NCBI RefSeq assembly: GCF_000510645.1
Contig: NZ_KI783301.1
Coordinates: forward strand, 2,208,420 to 2,272,419
Direction: 5' to 3'
From: Thermicanus aegyptius DSM 12793
Lineage (GTDB): Bacteria > Bacillota > Bacilli > Thermicanales > Thermicanaceae
DNA length: 64,000 nt
Position numbers and translations under genes: made by a program. The notes beneath the pieces are model-generated. The model searched no databases. It worked only from the letters and a program-made list of their open reading frames with translations, and had not been told where the DNA came from. Below, piece by piece: positions 25,745-32,917 of this stretch (the first letter of the stretch is position 1; each line of letters begins with the position of its first letter).

Positions 25745-26354
25745 CTCTTTGAGCCTCCTTATCCCTTATTCTACTATTGTTTTGTGGCACATATTGTTTC
25801 GCTACCTCCCAAAACGGGATAAGATCTGGCTCTTGGTTTAAATCAATATACTTTAAATCTACATCCATAAAGTATGGGCCTCGTTCTTCTTCATCTACCC
25901 ACACGACATAATAAGCTCTCATCGGGGCTGTTCTCATCCCTATCCCGATTAAGTAAACGATATTCCCCTCGGCATCTTGCAATGTCTGATTGGATTTAAA
26001 AAAAACGAATTGCGGCACGGCCACATACCGTTCGCCTTCTCTTTCTCGCTTCACCTTCTTCCATTTTACTTTTCGCCCTGCCTTCGGATTTTCGCCATTC
26101 TTTCGCACCGAACGAAGATATTCAACCGGCCTAGACAATAATTTGGGCATTACCGCTAAGAATTCTAAACTCATACGATATACCCAATATGAGGCTTCAT
26201 AGACAAGGGCAATACCAAAAAACAAAACATAGAGCCAAACAATAAAGGAAGCAGTCCACATCACAAGATTTAATAAAACGATCAAAAACGCAAATGGCTG
26301 TTGGATCGTATCCCAATTCCCGATAAAATCAGGTATATCAAAAAAATTACCCAT
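25719..26354 (-). CDS. Membrane protein, unknown
   Basis: 211 aa using ATG at 26354 (9 nt after GGGG); ATG at 26363 is too close to the site. Two hydrophobic stretches lie at about 15-65, followed by a basic linker (RKVKWKKVKRERE) and a beta-rich soluble C-terminus (about 115-195). Not recognised. Coupled to the next gene by overlap. Confidence 0.6.
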   Translation of the reverse strand: MGNFFDIPDFIGNWDTIQQPFAFLIVLLNLVMWTASFIVWLYVLFFGIALVYEASYWVYRMSLEFLAVMPKLLSRPVEYLRSVRKNGENPKAGRKVKWKKVKREREGERYVAVPQFVFFKSNQTLQDAEGNIVYLIGIGMRTAPMRAYYVVWVDEEERGPYFMDVDLKYIDLNQEPDLIPFWEVAKQYVPQNNSRIRDKEAQRDGTDLRNI

Positions 26355-26394
26355 ACGGATCATCCCCTTTCATTCGTATTTTTTTTAATTTATT

Positions 26395-26973
26395 TCACTT
26401 CTCTTCATCCTCTGAAATTGTGATATTAACTTTAAAATTGCTCGACTCTCCTTCTAGAATACTGGAGATAGAAAGAAGCCTTTTTATAAGTTTTTCTGCA
26501 CTATACTTACCGTGAAGTGAAATATTAAACCCGTTCGATAAATTTGTTTTTACCTCATCAGTTTGAGGCGTAGATGTTGTAGATGTTTTAGTAGCCAACG
26601 GTCCACCTCCATGATATCTTGGAATATTGAATTTGTCCATGAGTCTATAGAATTGATAGCTCTTTAAATTTAGAGTTTCCATTATCTGTTTTGTTGAATA
26701 TCTGTCTCTCCAGCGTAGTAAGCATTCCTTTTTCTGTTCATCGTCAAGTTTATCAAACTCCTCTTTCGGCATTAGTTTGTCGAACATATTATAAACGATT
26801 ACCTCCCCACCTTTCGTGTACTCCCGCTTGGCTTTCCCTTTTAAAAAATCAACCGGGGTATGCATTTTTCCAACATACCCCCTAACTCCTTTCCTTGAAT
26901 GAACACCAACCGCGATTCTTTTCTTATCTTTTACATCCTGGAGAAAAATTCTTTTAGCATCGTCCACGAACAT
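26395..26973 (-). CDS. Putative DNA-binding protein (HTH-like segment)
   Basis: 192 aa. A helix-turn-helix-like stretch is visible at about 90-115 (YSTKQIMETLNL followed by YRLMDKF), preceded by charged helices and followed by a Thr/Ser-rich linker and a C-terminal domain of about 50 residues. ATG at 26973 overlaps the upstream stop (TAATG). It could be a sequence-specific accessory factor of transfer or a regulator. Confidence 0.55.
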   Translation of the reverse strand: MFVDDAKRIFLQDVKDKKRIAVGVHSRKGVRGYVGKMHTPVDFLKGKAKREYTKGGEVIVYNMFDKLMPKEEFDKLDDEQKKECLLRWRDRYSTKQIMETLNLKSYQFYRLMDKFNIPRYHGGGPLATKTSTTSTPQTDEVKTNLSNGFNISLHGKYSAEKLIKRLLSISSILEGESSNFKVNITISEDEEK

Positions 26974-27155
26974 TACAACCCCTTGCCTTTAGTCGCTGAA
27001 CGGTTTATTTTTAATAGAATATTTCTCTTGGAACGTCGTCCAAAAACATAACGATATTGCTGTTCTTTTGAAATCTCTTCCGTTTCCTTTTCTAATTTTT
27101 CAAGTTCTTCTAATATCTCTTCTCGGATTACTTTCTTTTGTTCGTTTATTGACAT
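26973..27155 (-). CDS. Small charged helical protein
   Basis: 60 aa; ATG at 27155 after GGGGGTG. Glu/Lys-rich N-terminal helix (VIREEILEELEKLEKE in part) and basic C-terminus. It overlaps the next gene by one codon. Unknown function, but its operon position and ribosome site support it as real. Confidence 0.55.
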   Translation of the reverse strand: MSINEQKKVIREEILEELEKLEKETEEISKEQQYRYVFGRRSKRNILLKINRSATKGKGL

Positions 27156-27157
27156 TT

Positions 27158-27577
27158 TTAAGCACCCCCTTCTTTAACGTCTTTGCACGGAATTAGATTG
27201 CGGCTCCGCAAACTTTCGATAGCATACTCTTCAGCCAATTTTTGATCGACGAGACAAATTTTCGTCGGATGGCTAAGTTTATAATCGTATTCGATGGGTT
27301 TGTATACATCTTCGCGATACCCTTTATATCCTTTTTCGTAGAGTTTTACCCTTGCGACAAATTTAACTTCCACCCCCGGAGCAAGCGGCAGCACCTGAAA
27401 GCCCTTTGTATAGTTAAACCAAAGATGATCTGCCACAATTTCGCCCTTTGAATTTCTAATATCCTTCAGGAGTACCGTTTTCTCCGGACCGTTCCATCCG
27501 TTTTTTACCCCAAAACGTTCGAAAACGCCGGTGAATGTTGCACGTGTACCGTTTATCTTCTGTAAGTTTTTTCTCAT
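27158..27577 (-). CDS. Hypothetical protein, OB-fold-like
   Basis: 139 aa; ATG at 27577 after AAAGGAG. The pattern RATFTGVFERFG...KTVLLKDIR...WFNYTKGFQVL...GVEVKFVARVKLYEKGYKG suggests a small beta-barrel of the single-strand-binding or OB type, often found in ICE and phage replication regions. A C-terminal His/Cys-containing tail follows. First gene of the group running down to 24997. Confidence 0.55.
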   Translation of the reverse strand: MRKNLQKINGTRATFTGVFERFGVKNGWNGPEKTVLLKDIRNSKGEIVADHLWFNYTKGFQVLPLAPGVEVKFVARVKLYEKGYKGYREDVYKPIEYDYKLSHPTKICLVDQKLAEEYAIESLRSRNLIPCKDVKEGGA

Positions 27578-27613
27578 CCTCTCACTCCTTTCGTTTATCA
27601 GCTAAATTCCCTT

Positions 27614-27668
27614 TCGCCCTATGCAATAAAAAAGCCCCACCCTGCTCTTCGTGAGCAAAGTGGGCCAG
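27614..27668 (-). terminator. Repeated terminator cassette, copy C (short)
   Basis: Hairpin GGCCCACTTTGCTC...GAGCAGGGTGGGGC followed on the minus strand by a T run and TATTGCATAGGGCG. The upstream lead seen in copies A and B is missing. Confidence 0.72.
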
Positions 27669-27731
27669 TTATTTTGAAACATAGGCAATGGAGAAAAGAC
27701 GAGACAAAAGAAATTCCCAATCGTTCGTCAC

Positions 27732-27769
27732 CCGTAAGCTCGTAAACTGTAAGCCGTAAACTGTAACCC
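27732..27769. repeat. Short direct-repeat cluster (iteron-like)
   Basis: Two adjacent copies of CGTAAACTGTAA(G/C)C with 14-nt spacing, plus a partial third copy (CCGTAAGC) to the left. It is intergenic. It could be a protein-binding array for a regulator, replication or transfer protein. Confidence 0.55.
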
Positions 27770-27886
27770 GTTTTTCAAAAAACACATATTGTTCCTTTTT
27801 TTTAACCTAGATATAACCCTTTGATACGCCCAAAGGTCTTAAAGCGGTGTCTACACTCTTTTCCCCGATTTGCCTGCCGGGAGATA

Positions 27887-27950
27887 AGCCCGGCCATCAG
27901 GATACCTTCCAAATACCCTCATGGCCGGGCTCGCCTCATCTTTCCCGGCT
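27887..27950 (-). terminator. Long nested hairpin after the DIP1984-like gene
   Basis: An 11-bp perfect stem AGCCCGGCCAT/ATGGCCGGGCT is flanked by an outer CCGGGA...TCCCGG pairing. It begins at the stop codon of the upstream gene. There is no T run on the minus strand, so it may be an RNA-stability or regulatory element rather than a simple terminator. Confidence 0.45.
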
Positions 27951-28464
27951 ACGCCAAATAATCCGAAGCATTGAAAGGAATTTCTACGAAGTGATTCTGG
28001 TGTTCAATATCTGACGAAAGTTTCTCGACCTGACGTTCCAGTTTTAAAGCCTTCAGGCGGTACTCTTCCGGGTCGTAGGTCGTCACCTGCAATAGATTCG
28101 TCTCTCCCGAAAAACGTCCCGTAACCCTTTGCACTTTCTTCTCGGACGCCAAGCTTTTTAATTGCTGAAGTTCGGAACGCATTTGCCTCGCCATTTCCAA
28201 AGCCCTGGTGAGAGAGATCTTCTCCTTATCCCACTCCACCGTGTGATTTAGATTAGCGATGGCGATCATCTCCGTAAGCCTGCATAGATCCGCTTGGGCT
28301 TTTTCGATTTCGGCAGTAATCATCTCAACGGTTCGGATTTGCGGCTCCGGCTCTTCACCTTTTGCGACCGTAACAGTTGCAACGTTGTGACGCTCCAACA
28401 TTAACTCCTCAATGCGGCGCCTGATAACTTTTTCTAATGGGATTGCTTGGGCTAAAGTGATCAT
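27949..28464 (-). CDS. DIP1984-like helical protein
   Basis: 171 aa; ATG at 28464 after AGGAGG. Long amphipathic helices and a pattern L-x-x-A-I-P-L-E-K-x-I, E-P-x-x-R-T, LTEMIAIANLNHTVEW resemble DIP1984/DUF6847-type proteins found in many bacteria and mobile elements, of unknown role. No membrane segment. Likely an antiparallel coiled-coil. Confidence 0.55.
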   Translation of the reverse strand: MITLAQAIPLEKVIRRRIEELMLERHNVATVTVAKGEEPEPQIRTVEMITAEIEKAQADLCRLTEMIAIANLNHTVEWDKEKISLTRALEMARQMRSELQQLKSLASEKKVQRVTGRFSGETNLLQVTTYDPEEYRLKALKLERQVEKLSSDIEHQNHFVEIPFNASDYLA

Positions 28465-28570
28465 TTTCTATCCTCCTCTTAGTTAATTGTACCTGAAAAA
28501 GTCCTTTTTTTTGAATATTTTCTTTCTTTATTGGCCAGTCCACCAATCCTCTTCCTGCGTCGGGTGTCCC

Positions 28571-28604
28571 AAGCTTCAGCCGTGGGGTGGTTAACAAACC
28601 CTCG
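28571..28604 (-). repeat. Relic IS200/IS605-type end hairpin
   Basis: On the minus strand TTAACCACCCCACGGCTGAAGCTTGGGA, like the units at 17165 and 637. It is an orphan end without transposase. Confidence 0.45.
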
Positions 28605-28628
28605 ACTTTAGTTGTAGACGGAAACTGT

Positions 28629-28997
28629 TTATGGACGTTCGAATTCTCCCGAAAACGCGCCATACATTTCCCGTCCGTGAATATTGTACCGCTGTCGGAC
28701 CTCGTTTACTCGATTTTGGATCAGGCTTGCGACCTTATCCGCTTTTTTAATCCCTTTTAGCATCATTTCTGAATCCGTTACGTCTGTTGCATACAGGACG
28801 ATTGTCCCAAGCCCCAAAATACGGTCAAGCGGCGTTTTTCGAACTTGAATATCAAGTATACGATAAAGCGGTATCCGATCTTCTTTGATCCACAAAAATC
28901 CTTTTCGGCGATGGAGTGTTTCGTCTACCATCCAGTAGCGAGTGAATAATATTGGAAGCCCAAGCCATCTCGCCCGATCTTGCCATTCTACGTTCAT
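28629..28997 (-). CDS. Bacterial PH-domain (YdbS-like) protein
   Basis: 122 aa from ATG at 28997; a TTG at 29015 adds six residues and neither start has an ideal site. The sequence shows the bPH_2 pattern: R-Y-W-M-V-D-E-T-L, R-R-K-G-F-L-W-I-K-E-D-R-I-P-L-Y-R-I-L-D-I-Q-V, TPLDRILGLGTIVLY, and a closing helix (ADKVASLIQNRVNEVR). The typical N-terminal membrane helices are missing, so it is a stand-alone soluble version. Function unknown. Confidence 0.7.
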   Translation of the reverse strand: MNVEWQDRARWLGLPILFTRYWMVDETLHRRKGFLWIKEDRIPLYRILDIQVRKTPLDRILGLGTIVLYATDVTDSEMMLKGIKKADKVASLIQNRVNEVRQRYNIHGREMYGAFSGEFERP

Positions 28998-29383
28998 CGG
29001 CGCAGGAGACTCCAACCTGTATAGGCTGGAGCGCCTTCCCTCCTTTCCTTTTTTTTTGATATTTTTAATTTGTCTCTACCCTATAGAAAAGCAATAAGCC
29101 TGCCCCGAGTGAGGCAGGCGATATAATCCAGCGCCCGATTCCCTATCCAAAAGGATTTCCGCACGACCGAAGAGGTCGTGGTTTCGGGTGATCGTGGCGC
29201 CGGTAGGGGTTAGCTAGGCAGTTTTAAAAAAAGGCATAGCTCCGCCATTGAGTTGTCAAGTCTATTTTAGCGGGATTTAAAGTATTTTGCAATAGATCGA
29301 GTAAAATTAACATTGTGCAATATTAACACCTTTCTTTTGCGAACAATCTCATTGCGTCTTCCCTTGTGATACAATTTGTATGG
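28998..29383. other. Gap with terminator hairpins and cassette-D remnant
   Basis: It contains a GCCTGCC...GGCAGGC hairpin (29099-29120), a further structured stretch (29130-29215, with CGACC...GGTCG stem) and the lead part of the terminator cassette (29222-29281) without the main hairpin. No gene seen. Confidence 0.5.
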
Positions 29384-30304
29384 CTAATTAGCTACGGAAC
29401 TTCTGTCGCTAATTAGATTAAAGAATTTTGATATTTGTTTAACTGAGTTGGGATAAGGTGCTATCATGGAATTTGAAAAGTCTATTTTTAACATGCCTTC
29501 TACGTCTATCGTTTTAAAAGGTATTCCCTTTATATAACAAATATATAAAAGAGTTGAATTGACACCCACAACAAGGTCGCAGTAGTTGATAAAATCAAAT
29601 ATGAAATTATTTTTATCCTCATTGAATATTTTGACTGGATATTTAGAAAGCCACGAATGGTCTTCTCTTGGGTGTGGTTTGACTATTATATTTACCTCTG
29701 AACTACTATCTTTAAGTACATACCTTTTGAAAATTTCTTCCTGGGTTATACCATAGCCATCCTCTTTGAAACTCTGCGAGGCGAAAAGTATGGTTTTCTT
29801 CTCATCTTCAAAGTATTTCCTGAACTCTTCTTTAAATTCGGGTTTGTATATCTTCATTTTCTCAAAAAATGGGTTGCCGTAAGGTAAAAGTTTTTCTTCT
29901 GCGAATCCTTCCTGAATCATTTCTTGTCGTATATATTCATTTGGAACGATAATATAGTCAGGTTCTACTGCAAATCTTTTTCTGTATCCACCAAAAAAGT
30001 CTAGCAACCCTATTGTTGTTATATTTGATTCTTTAGCGGTCTTAATTACTTCATAATTACATTGACGAGGCACTCCATCTACGGCAACAGCCATGGAATT
30101 TCCCTTTCTAATAAAATTCAGTACACTTTCCAAATCATTAAACTTGTATTGTCTTATACCGTTTTCTTCTAACAGCTTTTCGATAACTGGAGATAATGTG
30201 GTTACAATTATGTTAGCTTCTAATATATCTTTTTTCTCATATATCGGTGAAATGAAATCGACCCCCGCAGGTTGCATTAGAAACACAACTATATTCTCCT
30301 TCAC
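29384..30304 (-). CDS. GT-B-fold glycosyltransferase/epimerase-like protein (cargo)
   Basis: 306 aa. The GTG at 30304 lies 6 nt after GAGGAGG. An ATG at 30385 would add 27 residues but overlaps the upstream gene and lacks a site. The C-terminal half has VKPHPRED, then a Tyr/Asp pattern ending in CDLVVGVNSTLLYICYIKGIP (in part). This is the nucleotide-binding half of CDP-glycerol/polysialyl-type transferases and UDP-GlcNAc 2-epimerases. It probably modifies a surface glycan. The gene is visibly more AT-rich than the replication genes beside it and looks like a later cargo insertion. Confidence 0.6.
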   Translation of the reverse strand: MKENIVVFLMQPAGVDFISPIYEKKDILEANIIVTTLSPVIEKLLEENGIRQYKFNDLESVLNFIRKGNSMAVAVDGVPRQCNYEVIKTAKESNITTIGLLDFFGGYRKRFAVEPDYIIVPNEYIRQEMIQEGFAEEKLLPYGNPFFEKMKIYKPEFKEEFRKYFEDEKKTILFASQSFKEDGYGITQEEIFKRYVLKDSSSEVNIIVKPHPREDHSWLSKYPVKIFNEDKNNFIFDFINYCDLVVGVNSTLLYICYIKGIPFKTIDVEGMLKIDFSNSMIAPYPNSVKQISKFFNLISDRSSVAN

Positions 30305-30377
30305 GGTAATCCTCCTCTTCTTTACGATATAGGTGGGAGTTAAAAATCGAAAATTCAACGCGCCTACTTTTTTTTTA

Positions 30378-31205
30378 TCAAACAATCACCTTTAATTGCT
30401 CCCTTAACCACCCCGCCGCAAGTCCACCACTTGCAAGAAACTCCTCCACCTGTTTAAACAACCGTTCGGCCTTTTTCATCTCTTTATCTTCTTCTTCCTG
30501 AACAACATCCACCCTCCCTTCGTCCTCCAGAATCTTTTTCCTCAATTCTCTCGTGGACAGCCCTTCATCATTCGCTACCGCAATATATTTTTGCGGCTCT
30601 TTGCTGTTAGCCGCAATCCGATGATGATACCATGACAAAGATGGTATGCGCGTACTCTCCTCTGGAAAAACCCGATATACCTTTACAAGTTCCCTGATCT
30701 GCGCCGTGCTCACCCCCAATTGCGACGAGAGAAAGCTCGCTTTCGCGCCCGCTTTAAGCATCGCGTCAAGAAGCTGCCCCTTCGTCCAACGTACTTCTTG
30801 CTCCTGCTCATCCAATTGGTGGTAAGCTGAGATAAGTTCCTCCAGGGTTGGCTCCGGCTCCTCTTTTGGAATTTCCTTTTCCACAGGCTGAGGCAGCAAT
30901 CCAAGAATACCGTAGATTTCTTCCGCCGTCTTCCCTTCCCGCCCAGCCACCGCCAGAATCAAATGATGGCGGTCGATGTGACCATCATGATAAGCACGGT
31001 GATGTTCCCCGCAAAGCTGAATAAGGTTTTCCCGGATGTCGCTTCCCCCTGCTCCACGGGTCCGAATGTGATGGGGTTCCCCGGGGGCTTCCCTTTCGCA
31101 TCGTTGACCGGTTGCCGGATCAACGTATTCACACCGAAATTCCGCTTCCTCACGGATGGATTGAATCACTGATCGGTTTTGAATTCGTTTATCTAATACC
31201 TGCAA
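30378..31205 (-). CDS. HNH endonuclease domain protein with ParB/KorB-type helical domain
   Basis: 275 aa from TTG at 31205 (8 nt after GGAGG); ATG at 31220 is the alternative. Both overlap the helicase gene. An HNH domain lies at about 20-75: Cys pairs (CEYVD...CER), HHIRTRGAGGSD, NLIQLCGEHH and the final H. It is followed by a linker and a ParB/KorB-like helical region (KGQLLDAMLKAGAKASFLSSQLGVSTAQIRELVKVY, in part). The fusion could bind and nick element DNA, and is a candidate replication or transfer nicking factor. That role is inference. Confidence 0.7.
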   Translation of the reverse strand: MQVLDKRIQNRSVIQSIREEAEFRCEYVDPATGQRCEREAPGEPHHIRTRGAGGSDIRENLIQLCGEHHRAYHDGHIDRHHLILAVAGREGKTAEEIYGILGLLPQPVEKEIPKEEPEPTLEELISAYHQLDEQEQEVRWTKGQLLDAMLKAGAKASFLSSQLGVSTAQIRELVKVYRVFPEESTRIPSLSWYHHRIAANSKEPQKYIAVANDEGLSTRELRKKILEDEGRVDVVQEEEDKEMKKAERLFKQVEEFLASGGLAAGWLREQLKVIV

Positions 31206-32901
31206 GGCTTCCGCCTCCATTCTTTCTGTTTGATAGAATTTTACCCAGAATGATCGATGCTTCCCCGGCCAGTAAATCTCCCGGTGGAAGCGGAATTTTT
31301 TCTTGTTTAAGAACTTTGAACTGGTCTTTGGTCATCGGCTTTAATTGCCACGGAGCGGTGAAATGCTTCTTTGCCTCATCTGGAGTGGTTCCAAGGATGA
31401 TTCCCCATACCTTAGCTTTCCGTTCCGTCCAGTCCAGCATGGCTTCCAGATGGCGTTTGATACAGAAACTCGCCTCAAAACGGGTAAGGTTCACGATCTC
31501 TTCCATCGGCCATCCGAACCCTTCCAGCGCCTTTTTCTGCCCATCGGATACCCGGAGCGTAGAAGTATCATAGTTTTTAGAGCCCCACTTTTCTTTAAAT
31601 TTTTTCCTCTCTTCTAAGTACATGTCCTCGTCTTCCCTCAATTCCTCAAGTTCTCCCAACACGTCACGCCAATCGTAGTCCGGGAGGACGCTCGTATCTG
31701 AAAACTCAACCAGTAGATCCGATACTTTCTCCACTTCGATCGTCGGGAACACTTTGGAGATAAACTCCCTGACTTCAGGAATTTTCTTTTCTTCCTCCAG
31801 AACGGCTACGGTAAGCCGCTGCCCCTGCTTTACAGAATTTTTAAGGCCGACCATTTCCATCACGCTTACCACGCGGTGTCTCTTTGTGTTATCTGCAATG
31901 TCAAGCAAAATGAGGCGTTCTTTGTCCGGATGTAACCGCGTCCCGCGACCGACCATCTGGGTAAATAATGCCAACGATTTCGTGGGCCGCGCTAAAATAA
32001 CCACCTCCACACTGGGTTCATCAAATCCTTCGGTTAACACCGAGACATTCACAACCACCGGAATTTCTCCCGTCTTTAGACCATCCAGCACTTCCCTCCG
32101 TTCCTCTTTCGGGGTTCCGCCGTGGACAAATGCAGCATTGATTCCCGCCCTTCGAAAGATTTCGGTGAGAGACACAGCATGTTCAATGTCTACTGCAAAC
32201 ACAATCGCTTTTTTCCCCGGGGCGTACTGCACATAAGCCTGAACAATCGCTTCGTTTCGATCCGCCACATTCACACGCTCCGAAAGCTCTCCGAGGTTAA
32301 AGTCCCCGGCGTTCGTTTTCACAGAGTCCAAATCCACATTGGTTTGGACTCGATAAGCTTCGATGTCCACAAGATACTGGTTCCTAATCCCTTCCAGTAT
32401 CCCGTAGCTGTAAACCACCTCATCAAACACTTTCGCAAGCGTGACCCGATCCCCACGAAAAGGGGTTGCCGTTACTCCCAAAAGCAATTCCGGATTGAAG
32501 TAGTCAATCACTCGTTTATAACTGGGAGCAATGGCATGATGGGCTTCGTCAATGACTACGGTGTGAAAGCGATCAGGCTCCCACTGTTTGAGACGTTTTT
32601 CGTGCAGGGATTGGATACTTGCAACAACAATATCCGCGTCCTTTTCGTTTCGCTCCGCCTTTACCACGCCGATTTCCGCCTCCGGATAAACTAAACGGAT
32701 TTTGTCTTCCGCCTGCTGAATAAGTTCGTCACGATGAGCCAAGACCAAAGCGGTTTTCCCGCGTCGGCGGAGTAATTCGGCAAAGACAATTGTTTTCCCC
32801 AATCCAGTGGCAAGGTTTAGTACCTGCTTTTTGACCCCTCTGGCAAGGGCTTTTTCGATGGCTTCCAACGCTTGTTCCTGGTAGTCCCTTAGCTTGATCA
32901 A
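31189..32901 (-). CDS. DEAH-box superfamily 2 helicase
   Basis: 570 aa; TTG at 32901, 9 nt after AAAGGAG. Motifs: Walker A ATGLGKT (31-37), DEAHH (118-122), TATPFRGD (about 144-151), then the helicase C domain with VLTEGFDEPSVEVVILARPT and QMVGRGTRLH. It is a ResIII/SSL2-type DNA translocase without attached nuclease. The C-terminal 150 residues are specific. It lies in the replication block between the primase and the HNH protein, suggesting unwinding at an origin or fork. Confidence 0.85.
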   Translation of the reverse strand: MIKLRDYQEQALEAIEKALARGVKKQVLNLATGLGKTIVFAELLRRRGKTALVLAHRDELIQQAEDKIRLVYPEAEIGVVKAERNEKDADIVVASIQSLHEKRLKQWEPDRFHTVVIDEAHHAIAPSYKRVIDYFNPELLLGVTATPFRGDRVTLAKVFDEVVYSYGILEGIRNQYLVDIEAYRVQTNVDLDSVKTNAGDFNLGELSERVNVADRNEAIVQAYVQYAPGKKAIVFAVDIEHAVSLTEIFRRAGINAAFVHGGTPKEERREVLDGLKTGEIPVVVNVSVLTEGFDEPSVEVVILARPTKSLALFTQMVGRGTRLHPDKERLILLDIADNTKRHRVVSVMEMVGLKNSVKQGQRLTVAVLEEEKKIPEVREFISKVFPTIEVEKVSDLLVEFSDTSVLPDYDWRDVLGELEELREDEDMYLEERKKFKEKWGSKNYDTSTLRVSDGQKKALEGFGWPMEEIVNLTRFEASFCIKRHLEAMLDWTERKAKVWGIILGTTPDEAKKHFTAPWQLKPMTKDQFKVLKQEKIPLPPGDLLAGEASIILGKILSNRKNGGGSLAGIR

Positions 32902-32917
32902 TTTTCTTGACTCCTTT

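Larger units (their letters stand above)
27578..27948. other. Gap with terminator cassette C, direct repeats and long hairpin
   Basis: No gene seen. It contains cassette C (27614-27668), a direct-repeat cluster at 27732-27769 and a strong hairpin at 27887-27950. A promoter for the leftward genes probably lies here but no convincing hexamers were found. Confidence 0.5.

Noticed and set aside
28409-28663. 84-codon ORF on the minus strand
   Set aside because: Overlaps two better-supported genes and has a low-quality composition; a frame shadow.
29130-29215. Possible riboswitch in the gap upstream of the terminator remnant
   Set aside because: Structured and GC-rich, but no known riboswitch consensus could be matched and no suitable downstream gene lies in either orientation.
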